Source of the DNA: CBDUXT01 sp965371245
GTDB lineage: Bacteria; Planctomycetota; Phycisphaerae; UBA1845
Assembly: GCA_965371245.1 (NCBI GenBank)
Contig: CBDUXT010000060.1
Span: forward strand, 1 to 37,405
DNA length: 37,405 nt
Direction of reading: 5' to 3'
Shown: positions 7,304-16,479 of the stretch, piece after piece
Numbering within the stretch: position 1 is the first letter of the stretch
Layout of the letters: each line of letters begins with the position of its first letter
The notes under the pieces: generated by a model
Seen by the model: the letters and a program-made list of their open reading frames with translations, nothing else
Told to the model about the DNA's origin: nothing
Databases searched by the model: none
Position numbers and translations under genes: made by a program

Positions 7304-9079
7304 ATGCCAGACGCCGACACAGACAAACGCCCACGCAAGATGCCAAGCATCGAGCAGCTCCGCGGGCGCCAGCTCGGACGCGTCCTCATCAAGATGGGGA
7401 AACTCCGACGAAGCCAGGTACACGAGGCGCTGGAGATCCAGAAGGAGCGCCGCGGACCCATTGGTGCCATCCTCGTCGAACTAGGCCACATCACCGAAGA
7501 CGACCTCAACCTGGCGCTCGGCGCGCAGAGCGGCATGGCGTTTCTCGAAATCGGCCGGATGGACATCGCGCCGGAGGTGGTCGCGGTGATGACATCACAA
7601 ATGGCGCGGACCTATCGGGTCATGCCCGTTGAGGTGGACGAAGAGCGCAAGAAGCTGTCCATCGCGATGGACGACCCGGACAACTTTCGCGCCAGCGACG
7701 ACCTGACGACGCTGCTGGGCTACACGATCACGGCCTCGCTCTGTAAGGCGGACGAGTTGCAGACCGCGCTGGACCGCTTCTATCCCGAAGGCGAGCAGGA
7801 ATCCATCGGGGCCTTGATCGGTGAGCTTTCCGACGACGAGGATCTCGCCCGCTTCGAGGGTCGCGGGGACAGCATCGACCTGGCGGAACTCAAAGAGATC
7901 GCCGATCTCAACCCGGTCAAGAAACTGCTGAACCTGGTGTTGCTCCAGGCCATCAAGGACAAGGCCAGCGACATCCACTTCGAGCCGTTCGAAGATGAGT
8001 TCAAGATGCGCTACCGCATCGACGGGGTGCTCTACGAGATGGTTCCGCCGCCGCGCTACGTCGCCCTGGCGCTCGCCTCGCGCATCAAGGTCATGTCGAG
8101 CCTCGACATCGCCGAGCGCCGCTTGCCGCAAGACGGACGAATCGAGCTGACGCTGAAGGGGAGACCGATCGACCTGCGGGTCTCCGTGTTGCCGACGATG
8201 TTCGGGGAGAGCATCGTCTTGCGCGTGCTCGACCGGGCCAACGTCGAACTGAGCCTCGACAGGATCGGCATGCGCGACGACGACCTCGTCACCTTCCGCC
8301 AGCTCATGAAAAAGCCCAACGGAATCGTGATCAACACCGGGCCGACCGGGTCCGGTAAGACCACCACGCTCTACGCCGCCCTGTCCGAGCTGAACAGCAC
8401 CGAGGTCAAGATTCTCACCGCCGAGGATCCGGTGGAATACGACATCGACGGACTTGTTCAGGTGCAAGTCCGCACCGAGGTCGGCCTGACCTTCGCCCGT
8501 GCCCTACGGTCGTTTCTGCGTCAGGACCCGGATATCATCCTCGTAGGTGAGATCCGCGACCTGGAAACCGCCCAAATCAGTGTCCAGGCATCGTTGACGG
8601 GACACCTGGTCTTCACGACGCTGCACACGAACGATGCCCCATCGGCCGTGGCGCGCCTGGTTGACCTTGGCCTGGAGCCCTTTCTGATCACGGCCACCGT
8701 CGAAGCCATCGTCGCTCAGCGCCTGGTACGGCGAATCTGCACGAGTTGTGTCGCGGAGTATAAGCCGACGGAAGAGCAGGTGATGGAACTCAACCTCCGC
8801 CCCGAGGATGTGGGTGACCGGCTGTTCCGTTACGGCGAGGGCTGCGATTACTGCAACAACACCGGGTATCGTGGTCGCCTGGGGCTGTATGAGATCATGG
8901 TGATCGACGACACGCTGCGGGAGCTGATCATGGACCGGGCATCGACGAACATCTTGCGCCGCGAGGCGACGAAAGCCGGCATGCGAACGCTTCGCCAATC
9001 CGGGCTGATGGCGATTTTCGACGGGGTCACGTCGCTCGACGAGGTCGTGCGTGAAACGCTGTTGGAAGACGAATCGTAA
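7304..9079 (+). CDS. gspE: GspE/PilB-type ATPase (second copy)
   Basis: The 591-residue paralogue of the protein at 4433-6145 has the same layout. A GspE_N region (about 20-160, 'LGRVLIKMGKLRRSQVHEAL') is followed by an acidic linker (about 165-200) and the catalytic core. Walker A 'GPTGSGKTTT' (about 346), 'TAEDPVEY', 'IILVGEIRDLET' and 'TTLHTNDA' are intact. The zinc motif is 'CTSC' near 478 and 'CDYC' near 512. All catalytic elements look functional. The ATG at 7304 lies 5 bases after the pilT stop, which implies translational coupling. Two extension ATPases suggest two substrates or platforms, or a heteromeric motor. Sequence alone cannot decide which copy serves the pseudopilus encoded downstream. 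Confidence 0.93.
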   Translation: MPDADTDKRPRKMPSIEQLRGRQLGRVLIKMGKLRRSQVHEALEIQKERRGPIGAILVELGHITEDDLNLALGAQSGMAFLEIGRMDIAPEVVAVMTSQMARTYRVMPVEVDEERKKLSIAMDDPDNFRASDDLTTLLGYTITASLCKADELQTALDRFYPEGEQESIGALIGELSDDEDLARFEGRGDSIDLAELKEIADLNPVKKLLNLVLLQAIKDKASDIHFEPFEDEFKMRYRIDGVLYEMVPPPRYVALALASRIKVMSSLDIAERRLPQDGRIELTLKGRPIDLRVSVLPTMFGESIVLRVLDRANVELSLDRIGMRDDDLVTFRQLMKKPNGIVINTGPTGSGKTTTLYAALSELNSTEVKILTAEDPVEYDIDGLVQVQVRTEVGLTFARALRSFLRQDPDIILVGEIRDLETAQISVQASLTGHLVFTTLHTNDAPSAVARLVDLGLEPFLITATVEAIVAQRLVRRICTSCVAEYKPTEEQVMELNLRPEDVGDRLFRYGEGCDYCNNTGYRGRLGLYEIMVIDDTLRELIMDRASTNILRREATKAGMRTLRQSGLMAIFDGVTSLDEVVRETLLEDES

Positions 9080-9152
9080 CGCTTGGGAATGTGCCGGGCG
9101 CCGCACCGATCCGACGCCCCGTGAGGACCAGAACCGCTAAGAGGATTGCCCC

Positions 9153-10400
9153 ATGTCCACCTTTGCCTACGAGGCGATGAACCAGGCGGGCCAAGAGGTC
9201 AAGGACGAGATCGACGCCGCCTCCAGCGAGGACGCCCTCTCCAAGATCCGAAGCCTGGGCTACTTCCCCACGCGAATCCGCGAAAAGGGCGGCGCCAAGG
9301 CCAGAACAACCAAGGCCAAGAAGGGGGGCGGCACCGGTTTCAGCATCGGAGGCGTGCCCAAGAAGACCGTCACGCTGGTCACCCGTCAACTCTCCACGCT
9401 CCAAGACGCCGGACTCCCGATCTTGCGCAGCCTGAACATCCTGCAAGAGCAGCAAAAACCGGGGCTGATGCGAAACATCCTCAGCGCCATGGTCAGCGAC
9501 ATTGAGGGCGGCTCGACGTTGTCCGAGGCGTGCAGCAAGCACCCCAAGGCGTTCGATCGGCTATATGTCAACATGGTCGCGGCCGGCGAGGTGGGTGGCG
9601 TTCTGGACGTCATTCTTCAGCGGCTGGCGGAGTTCCAGGAAAAGGCCCAGAAGCTCAAGAAGAAAATCCAGGGCGCGATGGTCTACCCCATCGTCGTCGT
9701 CCTGTTCTCGTTCGGGATCGTGACGGGAATCATGATCGTCGTCATCCCCAAATTCAAGGACATCTTCCTGGACTTCGATGTCACGCTTCCGGGTCCGACG
9801 CTCGTTTTGATGGGAACCTCCGACTGGGTCGTGAAGGGCATGCCCCCCGGCTGGGCGATCCTGCTCTTCAGCCCCGTTGTTTTCATACTGGTCCTCAAGC
9901 TCATACGGTCCTCGAACGGGGGACGCTACGTTATCGACCTGGTGGGTTTGAAGATTCCCATCTTCGGCAATCTCCTGCAAAAAACCGCCGTGGCGCGGTT
10001 CACGCGCACGTTGGGAACGCTCATTAGCGCGGGCGTCCCCATCCTCGAGGCGGTCTACATCACGCGTGACACGGCCGGCAACGAGGTCTACGTCCGCGCG
10101 CTCGATAAAGTCCACGACTCCATCCGCGAGGGCGAAAGCGTGGCCGGCCCGCTCCGACAAGCCAAGGTCGTCGATGGCCTGGTGACCAACATGATCGACG
10201 TAGGTGAAGAGACCGGCGAACTGGACAACATGCTCCTGAAGGTGGCGGACAACTACGACGAAGAGATCGACGTCGCCGTCGCAGCCCTCGTCTCCTTGAT
10301 CGAACCCATCATGGTCGTCGTTCTCGGAGGGGTCGTCGGCTTTATTGTCGTGGCCCTGTTTATGCCGCTGGTCGAGCTGATCCAAAACGTCTCCGGCTAG
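9153..10400 (+). CDS. gspF: GspF/PilC-type inner-membrane platform protein
   Basis: The 415-residue polytopic protein connects the GspE/PilB ATPases to pilin polymerisation. It contains an N-terminal cytoplasmic segment ('FAYEAMNQAGQEVKDEIDA'), a basic Lys/Gly linker (about 45-70) and two T2SSF repeats (about 70-195 and 275-400). Each repeat begins with 'TRQLSTLQDAGLPILRSL' or 'TRTLGTLISAGVPILEA' and ends in a hydrophobic helix. The motif 'NMIDVGEETGELDNMLLKVADNYDEE' and the terminal 'GFIVVALFMPL' are typical. A good ribosome-binding site (AAGAGGA at 9139-9145) precedes ATG 9153. It follows the second ATPase by 73 bases. A single platform gene for two GspE-type ATPases and one PilT is present in the window. 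Confidence 0.93.
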   Translation: MSTFAYEAMNQAGQEVKDEIDAASSEDALSKIRSLGYFPTRIREKGGAKARTTKAKKGGGTGFSIGGVPKKTVTLVTRQLSTLQDAGLPILRSLNILQEQQKPGLMRNILSAMVSDIEGGSTLSEACSKHPKAFDRLYVNMVAAGEVGGVLDVILQRLAEFQEKAQKLKKKIQGAMVYPIVVVLFSFGIVTGIMIVVIPKFKDIFLDFDVTLPGPTLVLMGTSDWVVKGMPPGWAILLFSPVVFILVLKLIRSSNGGRYVIDLVGLKIPIFGNLLQKTAVARFTRTLGTLISAGVPILEAVYITRDTAGNEVYVRALDKVHDSIREGESVAGPLRQAKVVDGLVTNMIDVGEETGELDNMLLKVADNYDEEIDVAVAALVSLIEPIMVVVLGGVVGFIVVALFMPLVELIQNVSG

Positions 10401-10555
10401 AAGCGGGTGCCGCACCGGCCCGAGCGACGGTTCAGGAGATGTTCGTAGCGGCGAACGTGTTCAGACGCCGTGCCGGCGCGACAAGACTGGTGTGCGGGGT
10501 CAAGTCGCCCCGCCGAACCGCCTCCAGGGGCTCGTCAACCGACGGTGTGGATGCC

Positions 10556-10561
10556 TATAAT
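10556..10561 (+). promoter_or_regulatory. Isolated TATAAT box upstream of the first pseudopilin
   Basis: A perfect TATAAT stands in a GC-rich 244-base intergenic region, 84 bases before the pseudopilin start. No good -35 hexamer is seen at 16-18 bases upstream, so it is only a candidate. It would allow pseudopilins to be expressed separately from the ATPase genes. Confidence 0.25.
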
Positions 10562-10644
10562 GTGCGTCGTCCGTCGCCTGCGGTTCGATCATGCCGCGCC
10601 GGCCTGGAACGCCTGACCCCATTGCCCTGGAGGACTGTCAGACC

Positions 10645-11751
10645 ATGAACGACAACACGAAAGAGAGTGGGTCCGATCGGCGCACGCGCCGCGCCGCGGG
10701 CTTCACGTTGGTCGAGCTTCTGACGGTGGTCTTCATCATCTCGCTGCTGATCGGGATTCTGATCCCGTCGATCAACGGCGCGCGGACCCAGGCCAAGAAA
10801 ACGACCACCAAGAACATCCTGCGGACCATCGATACCGCGCTGGAGATGTTTCGCAACGAGAACGAAAGGGACTTTCGTCAGACCAACGGCTATCCGCCGT
10901 CGTTCGCCCATCCGCCCGTCCCCGGCTACAAGTTTGATGCCTACCTCGGTCAGTTCCCCTTTCTCCCCGACGTGTCGAAAAGCGACCCGCCCACGGTGTA
11001 CGGCGCTCAGTGGCTGCCGGCCATGCTGATGGGCGTGGATGGTCTGGGCTACGTCAGCCGTCGCAACGTCCCCCACACAAACAACCTCCACCGTGAGCCC
11101 TGGCGCTGGTATGAAGTCAATCCGCTAAAGAACGGAAAACAGCTCGAGCGCCAACAGCTTTATCTCGACCCGGAAAAGCTCCGCACCGTCCGCGCCCGCA
11201 AGTTGATCGGGCGACCCCCTGGGTCCGGAACCGGGTTCTTCAGTGACCCGGAGTCATTGGAATTGCCGGTCATCCTCGATTCGTTCGAACAGCCCATCCT
11301 TTACTACGTCGCCGGCTCCAATGGCCGCACGACGAACATGCTGCACGACGAGCGCCGCCAGGACAACGACTACGAGCTGGAGGCCGAGCAGCAACGCGGC
11401 GTACCCTTCTATTTTCATCAGGACAACGAGGGCTTTACGGGAACCGACAAGGAGCGGGGTTGGGACTTCGGCGGTCGCCTGCGCCCCCACTTAATCGCCC
11501 GGTCCGGCGCGGAGCTGACGGCCGTGCAACTCACTGAACGCAACGAGGATCCTTTGAAGGATAACTTCTTCACCTTCGCCCGGTACATCATGGATCGAAC
11601 GGTCTTCACGAACATCCTCGAGAGCCAGCAGGAAAACACGCCGGTCCCGCCGGTCCACCGCGACGGCTACCTCTTGATCACGGCCGGTCCCGACGGAATC
11701 TTCGGCACCAACGACGACGTCAGCAACCTACCTCCCTGGCCCGACAACTAA
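10645..11751 (+). CDS. GspG-like pseudopilin, enlarged (first of three)
   Basis: The 368-residue secreted pilin-like protein has a basic leader followed by the class III cleavage site 'AAG/FTLVELL' (Glu at +5) and a hydrophobic helix 'TVVFIISLLIGILIPS'. Prepilin peptidase should cut after Gly at about residue 22. The C-terminus ends with 'YLLITAGPDGIFGTNDDVSNL'. That resembles the calcium-binding terminal loop of the T2SS major pseudopilin GspG (family pattern S-x-G-x-DG-x-x-G...DI-x-NW). GspG is usually about 140 residues, so this protein carries a large insertion rich in Pro and charged residues. ATG 10645 has GGAGGA at 10629-10634. The role is inferred as a pseudopilus subunit, based on these two motifs and the downstream H-I-J-K order. 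Confidence 0.82.
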   Translation: MNDNTKESGSDRRTRRAAGFTLVELLTVVFIISLLIGILIPSINGARTQAKKTTTKNILRTIDTALEMFRNENERDFRQTNGYPPSFAHPPVPGYKFDAYLGQFPFLPDVSKSDPPTVYGAQWLPAMLMGVDGLGYVSRRNVPHTNNLHREPWRWYEVNPLKNGKQLERQQLYLDPEKLRTVRARKLIGRPPGSGTGFFSDPESLELPVILDSFEQPILYYVAGSNGRTTNMLHDERRQDNDYELEAEQQRGVPFYFHQDNEGFTGTDKERGWDFGGRLRPHLIARSGAELTAVQLTERNEDPLKDNFFTFARYIMDRTVFTNILESQQENTPVPPVHRDGYLLITAGPDGIFGTNDDVSNLPPWPDN

Positions 11752-11787
11752 ACCGCCTGCGAAACCGCCATGCTAAGGACATCACTG

Positions 11788-12801
11788 ATGATGATTGATC
11801 GGAAGGCTCCCACGAAAAAGGCGTTCACGCTGATCGAACTGATGGTCGTGGTTGCGATCATCGGGCTGCTCGTCGGGGTCTTGCTGCCCGCGATCGGCAA
11901 CGCCCGCAGGTCCGCCGCGGTCGCCGCTGCCAAAGCGCGGTTCAACGCGATCGACAGCGGCATTCAGTTGTACCGCGCGGAATCCGCGCTCGGCGGTTCG
12001 CTGCCGCCCTCGACGACCGACAATCCGGACGATCGCCAGATCATCGCCAACCCGCAAAGAAAGAATGGCACCGGAGGCGATGACGTGCGGATCGCCGGGG
12101 CTCATCTGCTCGTGCAGGCGCTCCGCGGCGCCGACCAGCTAGGCCCGCCCGGCTTTCGGGATCTGAATCGCAACGGACGCTGGTGGGACGACACCCATGA
12201 CGCTGCGGGCGGCCTCTACGAGATCCACGACACCACCGGCGTCGAGAAGGCCGTTCGATATGGCACGGCGGGCGGCTTTGTCGATGAGAAGCTGAGCGAA
12301 AGCATCCTGTCGATCACCGATCTCGAGGAAAAGGGGTTGATCCTCAACATCGGCGTGCTCAAGAGCGACGTGGCCAAAGAGGAGCCGATGTTCGTCGATC
12401 CGTGGGACATGCCGATCCTCTATTACCGGGCCAACAAGAGCAACATTCGCATGCTCCCCGACGGCGACACGCCCGGTATCTTCCGGCAGGAGGACAACGG
12501 GATCATCACCGGCACGGAAGAGGGGCAGCTTGCTAACGACGGTATCGACTTCGGCGCCGGCAGAATCGATGGCAGCTACCACGGGCTGTTTCACAATGAG
12601 TCTCCCGAACCCAATCAGGATATTGACAAACTCCTCGAGGAGGAGGAACACTTTCAGTTCGCCCGGTTCATTCTCGATCCCTCGATCAGGAATCGGCCGA
12701 CGCCCGTGCATAAGGGTGACTACCTCTTGATCAGCGCCGGCCCGGACAATCGATACGGAACCAACGACGACATCACCAACTGGACGCGGAAGTTCGACTA
12801 A
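11788..12801 (+). CDS. GspG-like pseudopilin, enlarged (second of three)
   Basis: The 337-residue prepilin-like protein has a short leader and the site 'KKA/FTLIELMVVVAIIGLL', with Ala rather than Gly before the cut and Glu at +5. Its C-terminus, 'YLLISAGPDNRYGTNDDITNW', matches the GspG calcium-loop pattern, including the terminal NW. The body differs from the first copy but shares the segment 'PILYYxA' before the C-terminal half, which suggests ancient duplication. The start was chosen at ATG 11788, because AAGGA at 11775-11779 gives good spacing. ATG 11770 in the same frame is a possible alternative. It ends in TAA immediately abutting the GTG start of the next gene. Confidence 0.82.
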   Translation: MMIDRKAPTKKAFTLIELMVVVAIIGLLVGVLLPAIGNARRSAAVAAAKARFNAIDSGIQLYRAESALGGSLPPSTTDNPDDRQIIANPQRKNGTGGDDVRIAGAHLLVQALRGADQLGPPGFRDLNRNGRWWDDTHDAAGGLYEIHDTTGVEKAVRYGTAGGFVDEKLSESILSITDLEEKGLILNIGVLKSDVAKEEPMFVDPWDMPILYYRANKSNIRMLPDGDTPGIFRQEDNGIITGTEEGQLANDGIDFGAGRIDGSYHGLFHNESPEPNQDIDKLLEEEEHFQFARFILDPSIRNRPTPVHKGDYLLISAGPDNRYGTNDDITNWTRKFD

Positions 12802-13773
12802 GTGCGACACGAAACAGCCAGCTCGAAACGGCGACGGGTGAAGCCGGCCAGGGGCTTCACCATGGTGGAACTCCTCGTGGTGATCGGCATCATCACCGTC
12901 TTGTTCGGGGCCGTCTTTGCCGCCGGCACCACCCTCATGGCCCGCGCCCGGGTGCGCAACACGCAGGCGCTGCTCGCCATCATCCAGGACGCGGTCGATC
13001 AGTTCGAGCGCGAGCAGACGCGCAATCCCACCCTGACCCGCACCAAGGCCTACCGAGCGCGCTTCGGCAGCTTTCCGCCGGACGAACTGGAAGTTTTCTC
13101 CAGCAAGCATGCGTACCCCTTGCCCTGGCCCAAGGATCGTGCGCTCACCTATCCCGCCGGGTCCGAGATACAGCCGGCGCTGCCGTACACGGAGATGAAG
13201 TTCCACGTCGATGGGCTTTCTCCGGCCGAGGTTGCGACCGAGCACCGCGACCTGGCGGCCATGGTCGTCGCCATCGAAATGTTCGGGGATGAGAGTAAGG
13301 CGATTCTCGACCGTGTGCGCGAGAACAACCGCGTCCAGGGCCCGATTGACCCCGTCACCGGCGACCCGGCACAGTTCATCGATCGACCGCCGGTGGCAAG
13401 CACGTGGGATCCGGAGCGCGACCTCGCGATTCGCTACATTGTCGATGAGTGGGGGGTGCCGATCAGCTATCTGGCTCAGCGCGATTGGGTGGACAAGAGC
13501 ACCGACCCTGTCGTATCGACGAATCATCCGGGCTGGAACGAGGCCTCGACCGAGATCGTTCGCCTCAACGGCGGGCGTCCCGTCATCTTCTCGTATGGAC
13601 CCGACGGCAAGGAGCAACTCATCGCGGAGCAGATGAACGGCGTCGTACCGGCCACGGCCTCCCTCGTGGGCGACTTTGAGGACGGCCACAAGGTCGATCA
13701 CCCGTTTAACACCGACAACATCTATGCGGATGAAACGCTCGCCAAGAAGCTGGCCCAAGGGATCCCGCCGTAG
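12802..13773 (+). CDS. GspG-like pseudopilin, enlarged (third of three)
   Basis: The 323-residue prepilin-like protein starts at GTG 12802 with no gap after the previous stop, so it is translationally coupled. The leader ends in 'ARG/FTMVELLVVIGIITVLFG', with the standard Gly at -1 and Glu at +5. The C-terminal half has 'VIFSYGPDGKEQ' followed by 'HPFNTDNIY', a looser version of the GspG calcium loop. The segments 'RYIVDEWGVPISYLAQ' and 'GRPVIFSYGPDG' parallel 'WDMPILYY' and 'AGPD' in the neighbouring copies, supporting common origin. It is likely a pseudopilus subunit or a minor pseudopilin variant. The exact class is less certain than for its two neighbours. Confidence 0.8.
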   Translation: MRHETASSKRRRVKPARGFTMVELLVVIGIITVLFGAVFAAGTTLMARARVRNTQALLAIIQDAVDQFEREQTRNPTLTRTKAYRARFGSFPPDELEVFSSKHAYPLPWPKDRALTYPAGSEIQPALPYTEMKFHVDGLSPAEVATEHRDLAAMVVAIEMFGDESKAILDRVRENNRVQGPIDPVTGDPAQFIDRPPVASTWDPERDLAIRYIVDEWGVPISYLAQRDWVDKSTDPVVSTNHPGWNEASTEIVRLNGGRPVIFSYGPDGKEQLIAEQMNGVVPATASLVGDFEDGHKVDHPFNTDNIYADETLAKKLAQGIPP

Positions 13774-13841
13774 CCATGATTGGTGCCCTGCGTAGTCCTG
13801 TTTCCAGTAAGGTGGCTCGGCTCTTGGCGGCTCCGGTCGTA

Positions 13842-13922
13842 GGGTGGCATGGCCAAGCGCCGCGCGGCCATGTGCTGGGTGGGCCGACGCATGCCCGCGC
13901 CTCCGGCTTGGGCATGCCACCC
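13842..13922. repeat. 81-bp inverted-repeat element between pseudopilin genes
   Basis: GGGTGGCATGGCCAAGC at 13842-13858 pairs with GCTTGGGCATGCCACCC at 13906-13922 with 16 of 17 positions complementary. This leaves a GC-rich 47-base loop. It could fold into a large hairpin in the transcript and attenuate expression of the downstream genes. No U-tract follows, so it is not an obvious intrinsic terminator. I see no second copy in the window. Confidence 0.75.
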
Positions 13923-13946
13923 GACGAAGGGATATAACTAGACGCC

Positions 13947-14921
13947 ATGATTCGTGCCATGCCCATGTCGCTGGTGGAACCCCGACGCACGGTCCTTCGC
14001 CGGGCTTTCACGCTCGTCGAGATGATTGTCGTCATCGCGATCATCCTCGTGATCGTCGGGCTGGTGGTGCCCTCGGTGTCTGCCTTATGGAACCAACGGA
14101 AATTCGCCTCCGCCGTCAACACACTTCAGGGCATGCTCATGGTCGCCCGCACGGAGGCATTGCGGGCCGACGGGGTCGATACGGGAATCCTTTTCTACCT
14201 TGATGAAGAGGGAACCCAGCACCTTGCGCTGCTGGAACAGGCCCGTCCGCCCGAGGGGCTTCTCGCCATCGACCGCGCCGCCTGGCAGAACATTTTTGTC
14301 GTCAAGCCCGATCGCGCCCTCACGCTGCCCCCGCCGATGCGCCTCGTGCCGCGTCAGGCGCTGGACGCGGAGACATCCGGTGCAACCTTTGAGGGCTTCA
14401 GCGATCCCGAACTGGCCAACAACGATTTTGCCACGCCCCCGTCCGCCTCGGACCAGGCTCAGCGCCATCGCAACTTCTTCAGCATGATCTACTCGACCGA
14501 TGGGCAGTTGATCGTCGGGCGGGACGTGCTGATCCAGGACGCCTACGCCGTGGCGGCATTATCCGCCGTGCAAAACGTCGGTGATCGAACGGGTCTCCCC
14601 GTGGGTGTCGGCGAACCCGATGACCCCGAGGCGGCCACCACGACCCAGTACTACCTGCGTGACAACCGCAACGGTCAACGGGCTCCGATTGACCCTCAGC
14701 GGCGCAGGCCTTTCCCCTACCTCGTGTCCGACGATCGCGACGTGGCCATCAATTTTTCGTCTGTTGACGGACTCTTGGTCTATGACGATTCATTGTTCAA
14801 CGATGCCTTCGAGCCGCCGCAGAAGCGGGCCATGCTTCGCCGCGACGCTCAGCCGCTCTACGTGAGTCGCTGGACCGGCGTGGTGATCCGCGGGTCCGCG
14901 GGAGAAAACGCAGCCCCGTGA
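13947..14921 (+). CDS. GspH-like minor pseudopilin, enlarged
   Basis: The 324-residue prepilin-like protein has the site 'RRA/FTLVEMIVVIAIILVIVGLVVPS' with Ala at -1 and Glu at +5. Directly after the helix comes 'ASAVNTLQGMLMVARTEALRADGVDTGILF'. That is the pattern of GspH/FimT minor pseudopilins, in which 'ARSEAIRRN' precedes the first beta strands. GspH proteins are usually about 170 residues, so this one is extended, with long Pro/Asp-rich loops. The start was taken at ATG 13947. ATGs at 13959 and 13965 are alternatives, and no clear ribosome-binding site distinguishes them. It overlaps the next gene by four bases (GTGA). Its position after three GspG-like genes fits the canonical G-H order. 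Confidence 0.78.
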   Translation: MIRAMPMSLVEPRRTVLRRAFTLVEMIVVIAIILVIVGLVVPSVSALWNQRKFASAVNTLQGMLMVARTEALRADGVDTGILFYLDEEGTQHLALLEQARPPEGLLAIDRAAWQNIFVVKPDRALTLPPPMRLVPRQALDAETSGATFEGFSDPELANNDFATPPSASDQAQRHRNFFSMIYSTDGQLIVGRDVLIQDAYAVAALSAVQNVGDRTGLPVGVGEPDDPEAATTTQYYLRDNRNGQRAPIDPQRRRPFPYLVSDDRDVAINFSSVDGLLVYDDSLFNDAFEPPQKRAMLRRDAQPLYVSRWTGVVIRGSAGENAAP

Positions 14922-16291
14922 ACGTCGATCGCCCATCCCCGCACCACTTGCCGATCGAAAGAGGCCGACGCGCGCGCGGGTCGTGCCGATCGGCCTTCTC
15001 CCTCGTCGAGCTGATGATCGGCATCGTCATCCTCGGGCTGGGCATGACGATGGTGGCCATCATGTTTCCCGTCGCCTGGGACCGCGCCCGCCGCCTGAAC
15101 GATTTCACCATCGAGCGAACGGCCACCGCCGCCGCCCATGCCACGATCAAGTCGCTCGTACCGGGAACCAATTATGGCGTTATTGATGGCGACCTGACGG
15201 TGACGTCGGCCGGCTTTGCCGGCGACCTGATCTTCTCGCCAATCAGCGGCGGAAAGATCATCGCCGTCAACCGGCAGTGGCCAAGCGACACGTGGGTCCA
15301 CGCCCTCAACACGCAGAACGTCCAGGTCGAGAACCGCCGTTTCGTTTCCGAGAACCCCTGGATTCTGGAACATGCGACAAACCTGAGGGATAGCGAATGG
15401 GACGGTCATGTCGCAGACGAGCTGCTGGTCAACTCGTACCTCACCAGCCGCATTGACTTCCACCAGCGGATTTATCCGCCGATGGACCGACGCCAGAACG
15501 TGGATCCCGTCACCGGGGTCTTCACCGACCCCCATCCTCAGTGGGCCGACGCGCTGGACACCCGTCGCTTCTTCTGGGCCGTCCTTCACCGGCTGCGCGA
15601 GCCCGTGGGACCGACCTTTCTCAATCCATCCAACGAACATGTCGCGTTGGCCGACGAGGCCAAGCGGCAGAGCCGCTCGTTCGACCTCTACTATGTCCTG
15701 CTGCGGCGGGCTCGATCCACCCTGCGTTACGCCCGGCAGGATCCCACGTTCAGCGCCACGCCCGACCCCTACGACCTGACGGCCCCCGCCGTGACGCCCA
15801 AGGCGCTGGGTCCTGAGTTCGACGTCATGTTCCCCATTGCGTGGCGGGCACAGGTCGAGTTCCCCACCGGTTACACTCTCGCCCTAACGCGGGCCGACGT
15901 CGTGGGCATCCCGACCGAGGTCACGGTTCCGCCGACGGGCATCACCGGTGAGGCCGGACGACTTTCGGTGCAGCTCTTCCCTGCCGGCACGCGATTCATC
16001 GATGAGGTCACCGGTGAGATTTTCCGCGTCGTTCAGCGCCGCGTCATTGGCACGGACGAAGACCAGGCGCTTCTCACACTCGACCGAGAGGTTACGCTCG
16101 AATTCCTGCTCCTTTCCCAGGATCCGCGATGCGGTGGCGACGACGGCTGCGCTCCTTTCATCCGAACCGTTTGGGTCTTTCCGCCACCCGTCGAGCCGCG
16201 CGGCTCGGTGGGCGATCCGCTGATCTTCACCGGCTCTTCGCCGGTGATCGAGATCACCATCCGCACGCTCAACGCCGCGCCCACGAGCTGA
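14918..16291 (+). CDS. GspI/PilV-like minor pseudopilin, enlarged
   Basis: The 457-residue protein starts at GTG 14918, overlapping the preceding stop as GTGA. A basic leader of about 25 residues ends in 'CRSA/FSLVELMIGIVILGLGMTMVAIMFP'. It has Ala at -1, Glu at +5 and the Gly-rich helix end typical of GspI and PilV. The rest (about 400 residues, against about 100 in ordinary GspI) is not recognisable. It has a C-terminal half of beta-prone segments such as 'EVTVPPTGITGEAGRLSVQLFPAGTRFI'. It probably belongs to the pseudopilus tip complex with the H-, J- and K-like proteins around it. The class is inferred from the helix and gene order. Confidence 0.75.
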   Translation: MNVDRPSPHHLPIERGRRARGSCRSAFSLVELMIGIVILGLGMTMVAIMFPVAWDRARRLNDFTIERTATAAAHATIKSLVPGTNYGVIDGDLTVTSAGFAGDLIFSPISGGKIIAVNRQWPSDTWVHALNTQNVQVENRRFVSENPWILEHATNLRDSEWDGHVADELLVNSYLTSRIDFHQRIYPPMDRRQNVDPVTGVFTDPHPQWADALDTRRFFWAVLHRLREPVGPTFLNPSNEHVALADEAKRQSRSFDLYYVLLRRARSTLRYARQDPTFSATPDPYDLTAPAVTPKALGPEFDVMFPIAWRAQVEFPTGYTLALTRADVVGIPTEVTVPPTGITGEAGRLSVQLFPAGTRFIDEVTGEIFRVVQRRVIGTDEDQALLTLDREVTLEFLLLSQDPRCGGDDGCAPFIRTVWVFPPPVEPRGSVGDPLIFTGSSPVIEITIRTLNAAPTS

Positions 16292-16347
16292 CGACCAATC
16301 GCCCGATAATCCGCTTACCATCCATGTGGGTTTGGGGCGGGTCAGGT

Positions 16348-16479
16348 AAAGCCATCCTGGCGGCGGCACGCTTGGTCAGAGCCGTGGGCGCCAGCCCGCG
16401 GACACGATGCGAACAAGCACCGCGCTTCCGCAATACCAAACCGGTCACAGGGCTGGCGCCCTGTGCTCTGATAGTGCCC
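16348..16479 (-). repeat. Dispersed intergenic repeat, copy B (about 132 bp)
   Basis: This is the reverse-orientation partner of 4040-4172. Read on the minus strand it shows the same string of modules: GGGCACT, CAGAGCAC, a hairpin ACAGGGC-GCCA-GCCCTGT, the core with GCTTGTTCGCATCGTGTCCG, a second GCGGGCTGGCGCCCACGG hairpin and a GATGGCTTT end. The two copies differ at scattered positions consistent with compensated or neutral drift. It sits between the gspI-like and gspJ-like genes. Confidence 0.8.

Noticed and set aside
12139..13920. 593-codon open frame on the minus strand
   Set aside because: It lies antisense across the second and third GspG-like genes, has no recognisable domain, and its composition follows the third-position GC bias of the real genes.
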